Assembly (NCBI GenBank): GCA_913020705.1
Contig: CAJWBY010000079.1
Span: 1-19,511, forward strand
DNA: 19,511 nt
Origin: an uncultured Colwellia sp.
GTDB lineage: Bacteria > Pseudomonadota > Gammaproteobacteria > Enterobacterales > Alteromonadaceae
Reading direction: 5' to 3'
The translations under genes were made by a program, and so were the position numbers. Positions within the stretch are counted from its first letter, which is position 1. Each line of letters opens with the position of its first letter. This document shows, one piece after another, positions 8,909-16,478 of the stretch. The notes under the pieces are model-generated. The model saw only the letters and a program-made list of their open reading frames with translations. It was not told the DNA's origin and searched no databases.

Positions 8909-8936
8909 AGTATAGTTTTAATCCTCTACTATTCAA
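8909..8936 (-). promoter_or_regulatory. Sigma-70 promoter of the PIN-PhoH gene
   Basis: On the minus strand TTGAAT (8931-8936) and TATACT (8909-8914) are separated by 16 bases, a reasonable match to consensus. The predicted start near 8902 gives a leader of about 45 bases that includes the GGAG ribosome site at 8867-8870. Confidence 0.5.
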
Positions 8937-9035
8937 ATGTTGACGAAAAACCCAGACAGTAAATATCAACAAGAGCGCCAATATCTTATTCTTTCAAATG
9001 ATAATTCGAGCCCATACAAGGAAATCAAGCACTAA
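8937..9035 (+). CDS. Possible small ORF, 32 codons
   Basis: An ATG-TAA frame of 32 codons encodes a polar peptide (MLTKNPDS to SSPYKEIKH) that I do not recognise. No ribosome site precedes the ATG. In its favour, it occupies otherwise empty space and a terminator-like hairpin begins 30 bases after its stop. It could equally be chance. Confidence 0.15.
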   Translation: MLTKNPDSKYQQERQYLILSNDNSSPYKEIKH

Positions 9036-9065
9036 TTATCCGGCTTTTCGCAAAAATTTATTCTT

Positions 9066-9109
9066 GCATAAAATTTATTGAATCCTTTTGTAAATTCTAT
9101 GCTTTTTTT
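9066..9109 (+). terminator. Hairpin followed by T-run upstream of rapA (terminator or attenuator candidate)
   Basis: GCATAAAATTTA (9066-9077) pairs with TAAATTCTATGC (9091-9102) over 11 of 12 positions with a 13-base loop, and seven T follow directly (9103-9109). The form is that of a plus-strand intrinsic terminator, but the stem is AT-rich and therefore weak. It would end a short transcript from the gap or reduce read-through into rapA. Confidence 0.35.
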
Positions 9110-9197
9110 AATGATCACAACTATGATTAACGTTATTATAGCGCCCTTTTTTATTGCCTTAGTGGGCATATTCTTCTGCACTATTTTTTTAAAATAG
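9099..9197 (+). CDS. Possible small hydrophobic membrane peptide, 32 codons
   Basis: The frame from ATG 9099 to TAG 9195-9197 encodes 32 residues, with a hydrophobic run from about residue 9 to 31 (INVIIAPFFIALVGIFF) long enough for one membrane span and a final lysine. A second in-frame ATG lies at 9111. No ribosome site is visible before either, and T-rich DNA yields hydrophobic frames by chance. It ends 29 bases before rapA, so it could be a leader peptide of rapA if real. Confidence 0.22.
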   Translation: MLFLMITTMINVIIAPFFIALVGIFFCTIFLK

Positions 9198-9226
9198 CGT
9201 AAGCATTTAATTTTGGAGTTTTTTAT

Positions 9227-12157
9227 ATGGTTTTTTACCCTGGTCAACGATGGATAAGTGACGGAGAATCGGATCAAGGATTAGGTACAGTAATGACAGT
9301 TGAACACCGTTTTGTTTCAATTGTATTTACTGCGACAGGTGAATCTCGCCAATATGCCATAGCCAATGCGCCATTAACACGCGTTATTTTCAACGAAGGT
9401 GACAGTATCCCAAGTCACGAAGGCTGGACCTTGACAGTTGAAAGTATTGAAGACATAGACAATTTACTGACTTACCATGGTAAACGCCAAGATACGGGCG
9501 AAGAAACCTCGTTAAAAGAAGTCATGATTGACCATTTCATTAAATTCAATAAACCTCATGACCGTTTACTCAATGGACAAGTTGACCGTCTCGACTGGTT
9601 TCGTTTACGTAAAGACAGTTTAAAACACCAGCATACTCAACAACAATCGCCATTAGTTGGGTTAAGTGGCGGTAGAGTGAGTTTAATTCCTCATCAGTTA
9701 TACATTGCTGAAGAAGTAGGTTGTAGATTTGCACCCCGTGTATTACTTGCTGATGAAGTAGGTTTAGGTAAAACCATAGAAGCTGGATTAATTATTCACC
9801 AGCAATTAGTAACCGGTCGTGCTAAACGCATTTTGATTATTGTTCCAGAGTCATTAATGCATCAATGGTTAGTAGAGATGTTACGCCGCTTTAACCTCCA
9901 TTTTAGTATTTTTGATAGTGAGCGTTGCCAAGAAATTAAAAACTCAGAAGATGATGTAAATCCTTTTAGTTCTGAACAGCTGGTATTAGTTAATTTAGAT
10001 TTCGTTACTAAAAATCCAGAATGGTATGAAGACTTAATTAGTGAAGACTGGGATTTAATGGTTGTTGATGAAGCACATCATTTAAATTGGAATCAAGATA
10101 AGCCAAGCATCGAATATTTATGTATTGAACAATTAGCCAAAACTATTCCTGGCGTTTTATTATTAACCGCAACACCTGATCAACTCGGCCATGAAAGTCA
10201 CTTTGCGCGTCTACGTTTACTTGACCCAGACCGCTTCTTTGATTACCAAAAATTCACTGAAGAAGAGAGTCACTATACAGAAGTAGCTAATGCAGCTAAT
10301 GCTTTGGTTGCTAAAGATGTATTATCCATTGAACAAAAAGCAACACTCACGCAACTGTTAAAAGAAACCGATATCAGCCAGCACTTAGAAAACATTAATC
10401 TAAAAGCTGAAACTGAAGCAGAAATTGCTAATCAAGACGATTCACGTGAGCAAGTACTCACACAACTCCTTGATCGACATGGCACTGGTCGTATCCTTTT
10501 TAGAAACAGTAGAAATACAATCAAAGGTTTTCCTAAACGAGAATTGCATTCAACTCCTCTTGTCTTTCCTGAAGCTTATCAAGATCAAATTAATGAATTT
10601 TTATTATCTGATACTAGTGAAAATTTAAAAGCCTCATCACAAGCAAAACATATATTTACCCCTGAGATTATGTTTTCTTTAAATAGTCATGAAAGTTGGA
10701 CGGACATTGACCCTCGTGTCGAATACTTAATAGAACTATTGCAAACACTTAAAAAAGAAAAGCTTCTTGTCATTTGTGCAAACGCGCAAACAGCTATGGA
10801 TTTAGAAGCAGCATTGCGCGTCAGAGAAGGTATCAGAGCCGCAGTTTTTCATGAAGGATTAAGTATTTTTGAACGAGACAAAGCCGCGGCTTATTTTGCT
10901 CAAGACGAAGATAGCGCACAGTGTTTGTTATGTTCTGAAATTGGCAGTGAAGGTCGTAACTTTCAATTTGCACATCACTTAGTTTTATTTGATTTACCTA
11001 AGAACCCAGATCTTTTAGAGCAGCGCATTGGCCGTTTAGACCGTATAGGACAAACACAAACTATACGAATACACGTCCCTTACTTTGCAGAATCAGCACA
11101 AGGTTTATTATTTAACTGGTATCAAGATGGCCTTAATGCCTTTGAACATACTTGTATTACTGGTCGTGCTATTTTTGATATTTATGGCGAACAATTATTT
11201 GATTTAGCTATAACAGAACAATGGCAATCAACAGCTGCTGAAAAATTGATTAATGATAGTCATACGAAACATTTAACCCTTAAAACCGATTTAGAATCAG
11301 GGCGAGACAAGTTATTAGAATTACGTTCTTCTGGTCAAGGTCGTTCTCATGAATTAGTTCAAGAAATCTCAGCGTTAGACAATCAAATTGAATTACCACA
11401 GTTCATGTTTCAAATACTTGACGTTTTTGGTATTACTCAAGACGACAAGTCAGATAATGCTATTGCATTGCAGCCGAGTGAACATATGCTCTGTGGAAAT
11501 TTCCCTTGCTTGCCTGATGATGGCACTACGATTACTTTCAATCGTGATACTGCATTAGCGTGTGAAGATTATCATCTATTAACATGGGACCACCCTATGG
11601 TTCGCGGTGCTATGGATCTAGTATTAAGCGATCAAACAGGTAATTCCAGCATAGGCTTATTGAAAAACCCTGCGTTACCTGCAGGAACATTTTTCATGGA
11701 ATGTATTTTCACTATTGAAGCGACTGCCCCGAGCCACTTACAACTTGGACGATATTTACCGACGACACCAATTCGTGTTTTAGTGGATAAGAATGGTAAT
11801 GATTTAGCGGATAAAGTTAGTGAAAATGTTCTTGACCAGCAACTCGCTCCAGTGAAAAAACAAGTCGCCTTGCAATTAGTCAAAGCGTTGAAAGATCAAG
11901 TAACACCTCTAGTCGCTAAAGCAGAAGCACACGCTCAACCACAAGTTATGAGTATTCAGGAAAAAGCGCTTGCAAATATGCACTCAGCTTTAGATGCTGA
12001 ATTCCAAAGATTAACAGCACTAAAAACAATTAACCCAAGTGTTCGTCAACAAGAATTAGACTTCATTAAATTGCAACAAAGTGAATTAAGTCACTACATT
12101 GACAAAGCACAATTAAAATTTGAGGCTGTACGTCTAATTGTGGTGAGCAACCAGTAA
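9227..12157 (+). CDS. rapA: RNA polymerase-associated ATPase RapA (HepA), Swi2/Snf2 family
   Basis: RapA binds RNA polymerase core and uses ATP to help recycle stalled or post-termination polymerase. The 976-residue product is close to the 968 residues of the E. coli protein. The N-terminal tandem beta domain (about 1-105) starts with the typical FYPGQRWISDGE. The helicase core shows DEVGLGKTIEAG (Walker A, Lys182), DEAHH (281-285), LLTATP (312-317), and in the second lobe SEIGSEGRNFQ (570-580) and QRIGRLDRIGQ (599-609). The remaining C-terminal part matches the RapA-specific region in length. GGAG lies eight bases before the ATG. The stop codon overlaps the rluA start by one base, so the two are co-transcribed, as the genes are neighbours in E. 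coli too. Confidence 0.97.
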   Translation: MVFYPGQRWISDGESDQGLGTVMTVEHRFVSIVFTATGESRQYAIANAPLTRVIFNEGDSIPSHEGWTLTVESIEDIDNLLTYHGKRQDTGEETSLKEVMIDHFIKFNKPHDRLLNGQVDRLDWFRLRKDSLKHQHTQQQSPLVGLSGGRVSLIPHQLYIAEEVGCRFAPRVLLADEVGLGKTIEAGLIIHQQLVTGRAKRILIIVPESLMHQWLVEMLRRFNLHFSIFDSERCQEIKNSEDDVNPFSSEQLVLVNLDFVTKNPEWYEDLISEDWDLMVVDEAHHLNWNQDKPSIEYLCIEQLAKTIPGVLLLTATPDQLGHESHFARLRLLDPDRFFDYQKFTEEESHYTEVANAANALVAKDVLSIEQKATLTQLLKETDISQHLENINLKAETEAEIANQDDSREQVLTQLLDRHGTGRILFRNSRNTIKGFPKRELHSTPLVFPEAYQDQINEFLLSDTSENLKASSQAKHIFTPEIMFSLNSHESWTDIDPRVEYLIELLQTLKKEKLLVICANAQTAMDLEAALRVREGIRAAVFHEGLSIFERDKAAAYFAQDEDSAQCLLCSEIGSEGRNFQFAHHLVLFDLPKNPDLLEQRIGRLDRIGQTQTIRIHVPYFAESAQGLLFNWYQDGLNAFEHTCITGRAIFDIYGEQLFDLAITEQWQSTAAEKLINDSHTKHLTLKTDLESGRDKLLELRSSGQGRSHELVQEISALDNQIELPQFMFQILDVFGITQDDKSDNAIALQPSEHMLCGNFPCLPDDGTTITFNRDTALACEDYHLLTWDHPMVRGAMDLVLSDQTGNSSIGLLKNPALPAGTFFMECIFTIEATAPSHLQLGRYLPTTPIRVLVDKNGNDLADKVSENVLDQQLAPVKKQVALQLVKALKDQVTPLVAKAEAHAQPQVMSIQEKALANMHSALDAEFQRLTALKTINPSVRQQELDFIKLQQSELSHYIDKAQLKFEAVRLIVVSNQ

Positions 12158-12897
12158 TGACAAAGAATCAAGAAAATCAAAAGGACTTGCAAGCACAACA
12201 ACAAGTTGTTCGAATGGTTCCAAACCCTGACTTTGTTTATTGCCCTCCAATGTCGCCTTATCTTAATATAATTTATAAAGATAATGATATTGTTGTGCTT
12301 AATAAGCAAAGTGGTTTATTAACCGTATCAGGCCGCTTACCCGCACATAAAGATTGCTTACAAAGCAGAGTAAATAAAGTGCTACCAACCGCAACAGTTG
12401 TTCACAGGCTTGATATGGCGACATCAGGTATATTGATCATGGCACTTCATAAACCTGCGCACATAGCGATTAGCCGAATGTTTCAACAAAGAGAAACAAA
12501 GAAGCGCTATATCGCCCGTGTATATGGCCATATGAAAGATGATAATGGTTCTGTTGATCAACCACTCATTTGTGACTGGCCAAATCGTCCTCGACAAATG
12601 GTTGATCATGAACGTGGTAAGCAATCGCTCACACATTACAAAGTTTTATCTCGCGATATCGATGAAAACTCCGTACCAAGTACATTAGTTGAATTAACCC
12701 CAATAACAGGACGTTCACATCAATTGCGTGTACATATGTTATTTTTAGGTCATCCTATTCTTGGTGACCGATTGTATTCACATGAAGTTGCAGTTAGGGC
12801 AAGTTCGCGATTATTATTGCATGCTCAAATGCTAGAATTAGCACATCCAATTAAAGAAGAAATGCTCAGCTTCAATGTTTCTTGCCCTTTTGTCTAA
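12157..12897 (+). CDS. rluA: Dual-specificity 23S rRNA/tRNA pseudouridine synthase RluA
   Basis: In E. coli RluA converts U746 of 23S rRNA and U32 of several tRNAs to pseudouridine. The 246-residue product carries the family motif HRLDMATSG (83-91) with catalytic Asp86, and segments close to E. coli RluA such as LICDWPNRP (137-145), TGRSHQLRVHM (184-194) and GHPILGDR (198-205). It has an N-terminal extension of about 20 residues compared with the 219-residue E. coli enzyme; a GGTGAG about ten bases before the ATG supports the longer start. The ATG shares its A with the rapA stop (TAATG), which suggests translational coupling. Confidence 0.95.
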   Translation: MTKNQENQKDLQAQQQVVRMVPNPDFVYCPPMSPYLNIIYKDNDIVVLNKQSGLLTVSGRLPAHKDCLQSRVNKVLPTATVVHRLDMATSGILIMALHKPAHIAISRMFQQRETKKRYIARVYGHMKDDNGSVDQPLICDWPNRPRQMVDHERGKQSLTHYKVLSRDIDENSVPSTLVELTPITGRSHQLRVHMLFLGHPILGDRLYSHEVAVRASSRLLLHAQMLELAHPIKEEMLSFNVSCPFV

Positions 12898-12946
12898 AGA
12901 AAATATTTTATAACAAGTCTTTTTAGTTAAAAAAGTTCAGTGTTTG

Positions 12947-12987
12947 CCGATAACTTATTTATAATGAATACATTAATAAATTATCGG
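12947..12987. repeat. Long inverted repeat between rluA and the DUF3530-like gene
   Basis: CCGATAACTTATT (12947-12959) pairs with AATAAATTATCGG (12975-12987) at 12 of 13 positions around a 15-base loop. No T-run follows on either strand, so it is not an ordinary terminator. The left arm includes GCCGATAA (12946-12953), identical to the -10 consensus of flagellar sigma-28, with a TAAA 16 bases before the CGATAA instead of the usual 17. It may be an operator, an RNA hairpin in the leader, or a weak sigma-28 promoter. Confidence 0.45.
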
Positions 12988-13022
12988 TGAATTCTTCCCG
13001 TTTGTACTTTCCTAAGGAATTT

Positions 13023-13952
13023 ATGTTATTTCGTCTTTTAGCTTCATTGATCATTCTGTTCTTATTAACTTTTAGCCCCTTCTATAGTTATAGCGTTCCT
13101 TTTCAAGAAGAATCTGAGAATAAAGAAACGGTAAAAGAAGAAACTGAAGATAAACCCGCAGAAACCCAAAAACCAATAATTATAAAGCGCCCAGAAATTT
13201 TTGCACCTGTTGACTCCCTTAAACAAAAAGAACAAGACCTGTCGCATTACTTATCGTCTGATAAAGTCATTCTAATGCTTGCCGGTGCTAAAGAATTTAT
13301 TACCATTATCAACGAAAACACTGCAAATAATCAGAAAGGTGTAATGATATTGCTTCCAGATTGGGAAATGACGGCAACCAGTAGTAATGCATTAAATTAC
13401 TTACAGAAAATATTACCAAGCCAAGGCTGGACAACTATTACCATTCAACCACCAGGTAGGCCTATAGGTTATCCTTCAAGTGTATTGAACTTAACTCAAC
13501 AAGTTGAAGAAAATAATAAGCTTTTAGAGGAATGCCAAGAAAATATCGCATTGATTATGAATGCCGTTATGGAAAAAGCTAAAGATTATCCAGGGATATT
13601 TGTTGTGGTTTCGAAAGGGAGTCACGCCATTTTACTCGCAAATTTATATAGCAACGGAACTTTAGAATCACCTAGTGCCATGGTAATGCTCAGTGGATAT
13701 ATGAACACTGGGGCAGATAGTATGGCATTTGCAAAAACGTTAGCGACTAGCGAGTTCCCCGTCTTAGATCTATTCTTATCAAGAGATCATCAATTAGCCA
13801 CCACAGATTCAATGATTAGAAAAGCGCAAGCGACCAAAGAAATGAAAGTGTATTACAGGCAAGCTCAGCTGCACAATAATCAAATTGGTTTTTACCCTGA
13901 AAAACAATTACTCAGATCTATAAACGGTTGGTTAAAATCTATTGGATGGTAA
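13023..13952 (+). CDS. DUF3530-like secreted protein with alpha/beta-hydrolase fold
   Basis: I start this gene at ATG 13023 (309 residues). An AAGGA site precedes it by four bases and it opens directly with a signal peptide (MLFRLLASLIILFLLTF). The in-frame GTG at 12987 would add 12 residues, has no ribosome site and lies in an inverted repeat. After the leader comes a charged linker rich in Glu and Lys, then a domain resembling DUF3530, with GVMILLPDWEMT, LPSQGWTTITIQPP and a VVVSKGSHA stretch where the nucleophile elbow of alpha/beta hydrolases would lie. The usual GxSxG is not intact, so activity is uncertain. No substrate is known. It follows rluA by about 125 bases and may belong to the same transcript or have its own promoter. 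It is probably periplasmic. Confidence 0.75.
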   Translation: MLFRLLASLIILFLLTFSPFYSYSVPFQEESENKETVKEETEDKPAETQKPIIIKRPEIFAPVDSLKQKEQDLSHYLSSDKVILMLAGAKEFITIINENTANNQKGVMILLPDWEMTATSSNALNYLQKILPSQGWTTITIQPPGRPIGYPSSVLNLTQQVEENNKLLEECQENIALIMNAVMEKAKDYPGIFVVVSKGSHAILLANLYSNGTLESPSAMVMLSGYMNTGADSMAFAKTLATSEFPVLDLFLSRDHQLATTDSMIRKAQATKEMKVYYRQAQLHNNQIGFYPEKQLLRSINGWLKSIGW

Positions 13953-14124
13953 GTAAATTTACGAATAATAAATAGTCGGTTGCCAGATCGCTGAACGCTG
14001 ATCTGTGCGAATAACAAATGTAATTATCTAGCGGTTATTCTTCGATAATACAATGAGCTAGCCTAGTTCATTAATATGTTAGCTAATTGGTTTACCAATA
14101 TATTCAGATTAACGAATAGAAAAC

Positions 14125-14164
14125 AAAAAGCCCTGCTGAATATATATATTCAGCAGGGCTTTTT
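14125..14164. terminator. Bidirectional terminator, perfect 20-bp inverted repeat
   Basis: AAAAAGCCCTGCTGAATATA is followed at once by its exact reverse complement, so the RNA forms a very stable GC-containing hairpin with a small TATA loop. It is flanked by A-runs and T-runs on both sides. It lies between the converging DUF3530-like gene (plus) and the chemoreceptor gene (minus) and should terminate both. Confidence 0.92.
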
Positions 14165-14213
14165 AATATTAAGTCTATTTAAAAGATGACTTAGCAGCCA
14201 TCAATTTGAAAAC

Positions 14214-16232
14214 TTATAGTTTAAACTCTTGTACTGATTGTTGTAATTCTTCTGCTAACTTAGCAACTTCATTACTTGATTGGGCCGTTTGTTGTGCACC
14301 CGCTGTTGTTTGCTCAGCAATCGCTACAATAGATTCTAAGTTCTCACTGATCTCATGGGCAACAACACTTTGTTCTTCGGCAGCAGACGCAATTTGCGTA
14401 CTTCTGTCAAACGCTTCATGAACTGAGTGAGTAATCGTTTGAAGAGCTTTTTCAGCTTCTTCACTTTGCTCAACACAATTGGCAGCTTGCTTCTTACCTG
14501 TGTCCATAACGCCAACAGCTCGTTGTGCACCACTTTGCAGTACTTCAATCATATTTTGTATTTCTTGCGTTGACTCTTGCGTTCTACTTGCTAGCGTTCT
14601 TACTTCATCAGCAACAACCGCAAAACCACGACCTTGTTCACCAGCACGTGCAGCTTCGACGGCGGCATTCAATGCTAATAAATTTGATTGTTCAGCAATA
14701 CCACGTATAACATCAAGTATTCCACCAATAGAGGCACTATCTTGTTGAAGTTTATTGATGACTTGAGAAGCCTCTTCAACTTCATTAGCGAGTAGACCAA
14801 TCGTTTGACGATTACGCTCAGAGATAACCTTGATACGTTTAGCTTCGTCATCCGCTTGTTTAATTTCGCCTAAAGTATCATTTGCACTTGATAATACACT
14901 TTGAGAAGTGCTGCTCATTTGCGTTGTTGCTGAAGCCGCCTGTTCAACCTGTGAACGTTGTTCCGCAATAGCAGTTGTACCTTGCGCTGTTACCGCTGAA
15001 GTTTCTTCTGCGGCAGTTGCTAATTGTGTAGAGCGGCTCACAATACCTTGTATAAGGTTTCGCAAGCTATCAATTAATAAATTACAATTACGTGACAATT
15101 CAGCAAATTCATCTTTACCACTTTCATCTAGTTTATGAGACAAATCACCTGAAGCAACAATATTCAACATTTTGTTCACAAGGCTTAATGGTCGAGTGAT
15201 ACTAATAAGCGTAAAGTACGCAATAACTGCAGCTGCTATGATTGAAAAAAGCATAATGATAGAAGTTTGTGTTGTTCCATCAGACACTTTCTCTTGAACT
15301 AGATTACTGGCTGCTAATGCAGTTTTGTTCGCTAAGTTTACTTGGGTATCTAAAATAGCGTTTGCTTTTTTAATGTTACTTTCAGCTAAAGCTAAGTTAT
15401 CTGTAGCTGTTTTTAATGCTAATAATTGTGCATCTTTATGAACAAAGATACCGTTATTAGAATTGATTAAGTCGTTAAGTTCGCTTAATGCAACAGTTAA
15501 ATCGTCGGCTACATCTTGTGCACCGTTTTCAGACAATTCAGCAATAATCTCTTTAAATGAACTATCTACTTCAACGAAGCCATTAGATATTTGTTTACCG
15601 ACTAAATCAGTTGATGCAATATCAATTAAACCTCGGTATTCAAGAGCCGAACTTACAACACCATTTAAGGAGCCCTCTATATTTTCACCTAAACTAACCG
15701 CATTTTCTAGCTTAGTTTCTGCTAAGTCATGGTCTGCAAGATCTAATAATAATGTTGCGGCATCGTCAGCTTTTTCTTCGAGACTATCAATCTTTTCACT
15801 TAAGATAATAGCTTCATTGATACTATTTTGTCGATTACTGAAAACAAGGCTAATTTCTTCTTCAAGCTCTTCATAAACCGAATCTACTTTACGCAAATTA
15901 GATAATAATGCGTTTTCATTTCGAACTACTGCTTTTAACTGCTTCAACTCTTGAGTGAACCCTTCTTTATCTTCATTATAAGAAGCTAGGTTAACATTTA
16001 ATGGTGATAATTCAGTTTGATAATACGCACGAAGTGTAACGTTACCTATTTGTGTTAAGGTATTAGCAAGCTTATTACTCCCTTTCAACGTAGGGATTGC
16101 TACTTCACTTTGTTGGACCGTGGACTCTTGAATTGTATCTAAATTCCATAGAGATATAAGACTAGTTGCTATCAGAAAAACTGCAATAATGGTAAAACCA
16201 CCTATTATTTTGATTTTTACCGTAAAATTCAT
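14214..16232 (-). CDS. Methyl-accepting chemotaxis protein
   Basis: This is a transmembrane chemoreceptor that signals through CheW and CheA to the flagellar motor. I choose ATG 16232 (672 residues) because GGTGA lies five bases upstream; a GTG three codons earlier is less likely. TM1 spans about 9-30, a long mostly helical periplasmic region about 31-323, TM2 about 324-345, HAMP about 347-399, and the cytoplasmic signalling coiled coil runs to the end. The hairpin tip is the conserved block from [20 protein letters not shown] to [20 protein letters not shown] (about 509-553). The periplasmic part is not a Cache or short four-helix type I can name, so the ligand is unknown. The C-terminus ends EFKL without a CheR/CheB-tethering pentapeptide. 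Regulation is probably flagellar, through the sigma-28 promoter upstream. Confidence 0.93.
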   Translation of the reverse strand: MNFTVKIKIIGGFTIIAVFLIATSLISLWNLDTIQESTVQQSEVAIPTLKGSNKLANTLTQIGNVTLRAYYQTELSPLNVNLASYNEDKEGFTQELKQLKAVVRNENALLSNLRKVDSVYEELEEEISLVFSNRQNSINEAIILSEKIDSLEEKADDAATLLLDLADHDLAETKLENAVSLGENIEGSLNGVVSSALEYRGLIDIASTDLVGKQISNGFVEVDSSFKEIIAELSENGAQDVADDLTVALSELNDLINSNNGIFVHKDAQLLALKTATDNLALAESNIKKANAILDTQVNLANKTALAASNLVQEKVSDGTTQTSIIMLFSIIAAAVIAYFTLISITRPLSLVNKMLNIVASGDLSHKLDESGKDEFAELSRNCNLLIDSLRNLIQGIVSRSTQLATAAEETSAVTAQGTTAIAEQRSQVEQAASATTQMSSTSQSVLSSANDTLGEIKQADDEAKRIKVISERNRQTIGLLANEVEEASQVINKLQQDSASIGGILDVIRGIAEQSNLLALNAAVEAARAGEQGRGFAVVADEVRTLASRTQESTQEIQNMIEVLQSGAQRAVGVMDTGKKQAANCVEQSEEAEKALQTITHSVHEAFDRSTQIASAAEEQSVVAHEISENLESIVAIAEQTTAGAQQTAQSSNEVAKLAEELQQSVQEFKL

Positions 16233-16253
16233 AAATATCACCGTGTAAATGTA

Positions 16254-16278
16254 GTATTGAGTATTGAGTATTGAGTAT
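16254..16278. repeat. Tandem 7-bp repeat in the chemoreceptor leader
   Basis: Three perfect copies of GTATTGA (16254-16274) plus a partial fourth (GTAT) lie 22-46 bases upstream of the chemoreceptor start codon, in its predicted untranslated leader. On the transcribed strand the unit reads TCAATAC. Confidence 0.85.
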
Positions 16279-16371
16279 GTGTTTAAACTAAATGTACTGC
16301 TACTTCCATGAATGCAAATTTATAATTACAAAACCGATAATCATATATTTTTATAATTATTGTCGATTATA

Positions 16372-16398
16372 TTATCGACTAATGTTCTAAAATATTTA
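16372..16398 (-). promoter_or_regulatory. Flagellar sigma-28 (FliA) promoter of the chemoreceptor gene
   Basis: On the minus strand TAAATATT, 11 bases and GTCGATAA match the FliA consensus TAAAGTTT-N11-GCCGATAA, with the exact spacing, a perfect TAAA and only one mismatch in the -10. Transcription would start near 16365 and give a leader of about 130 bases. Chemoreceptor genes are standard sigma-28 targets, which supports the call. Confidence 0.75.
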
Positions 16399-16478
16399 GT
16401 TATAAAGGTTAGTATAACAAGCTTAATCTTTTTTTCATCTTTAGTTGTTGCTTTATCGTAAGTTTTTTATTTTTTGAA

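Larger units (their letters stand above)
8859..9226. other. Divergent phoH-rapA intergenic region
   Basis: This 368-bp gap lies between the divergent PIN-PhoH and rapA starts. It holds the PIN-PhoH ribosome site (8867-8870) and promoter (8909-8936), two candidate 32-codon plus-strand ORFs (8937-9035 and 9099-9197), a hairpin with a T-run (9066-9109), and the rapA ribosome site GGAG (9215-9218). I could not pick a convincing rapA promoter by eye. Confidence 0.6.

Noticed and set aside
9032..9277. 81-codon minus-strand frame across the phoH-rapA gap
   Set aside because: It overlaps the rapA start on the opposite strand, has a basic low-complexity composition typical of antisense AT-rich DNA, and shows no ribosome site.
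12987..13022. GTG start adding 12 residues to the DUF3530-like protein
   Set aside because: No ribosome site precedes it and it falls in an inverted repeat; the ATG at 13023 has AAGGA upstream and leads straight into a signal peptide.
13984..14040. Short inverted repeats (CAGATC/GATCTG and GAATAAC/GTTATTC) after the DUF3530-like gene
   Set aside because: They are 6-7 bp with long loops and no T-run; the strong perfect terminator at 14125-14164 already explains this gap.
15463..15876. 137-codon plus-strand frame opposite the chemoreceptor gene
   Set aside because: It lies entirely antisense to the periplasmic-domain coding region and is Ser-rich low complexity, the usual shadow of such a gene.
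16334..16340. A second CCGATAA, on the plus strand, upstream of the chemoreceptor
   Set aside because: There is no TAAA at the sigma-28 distance and no plus-strand gene follows, so it is probably chance.
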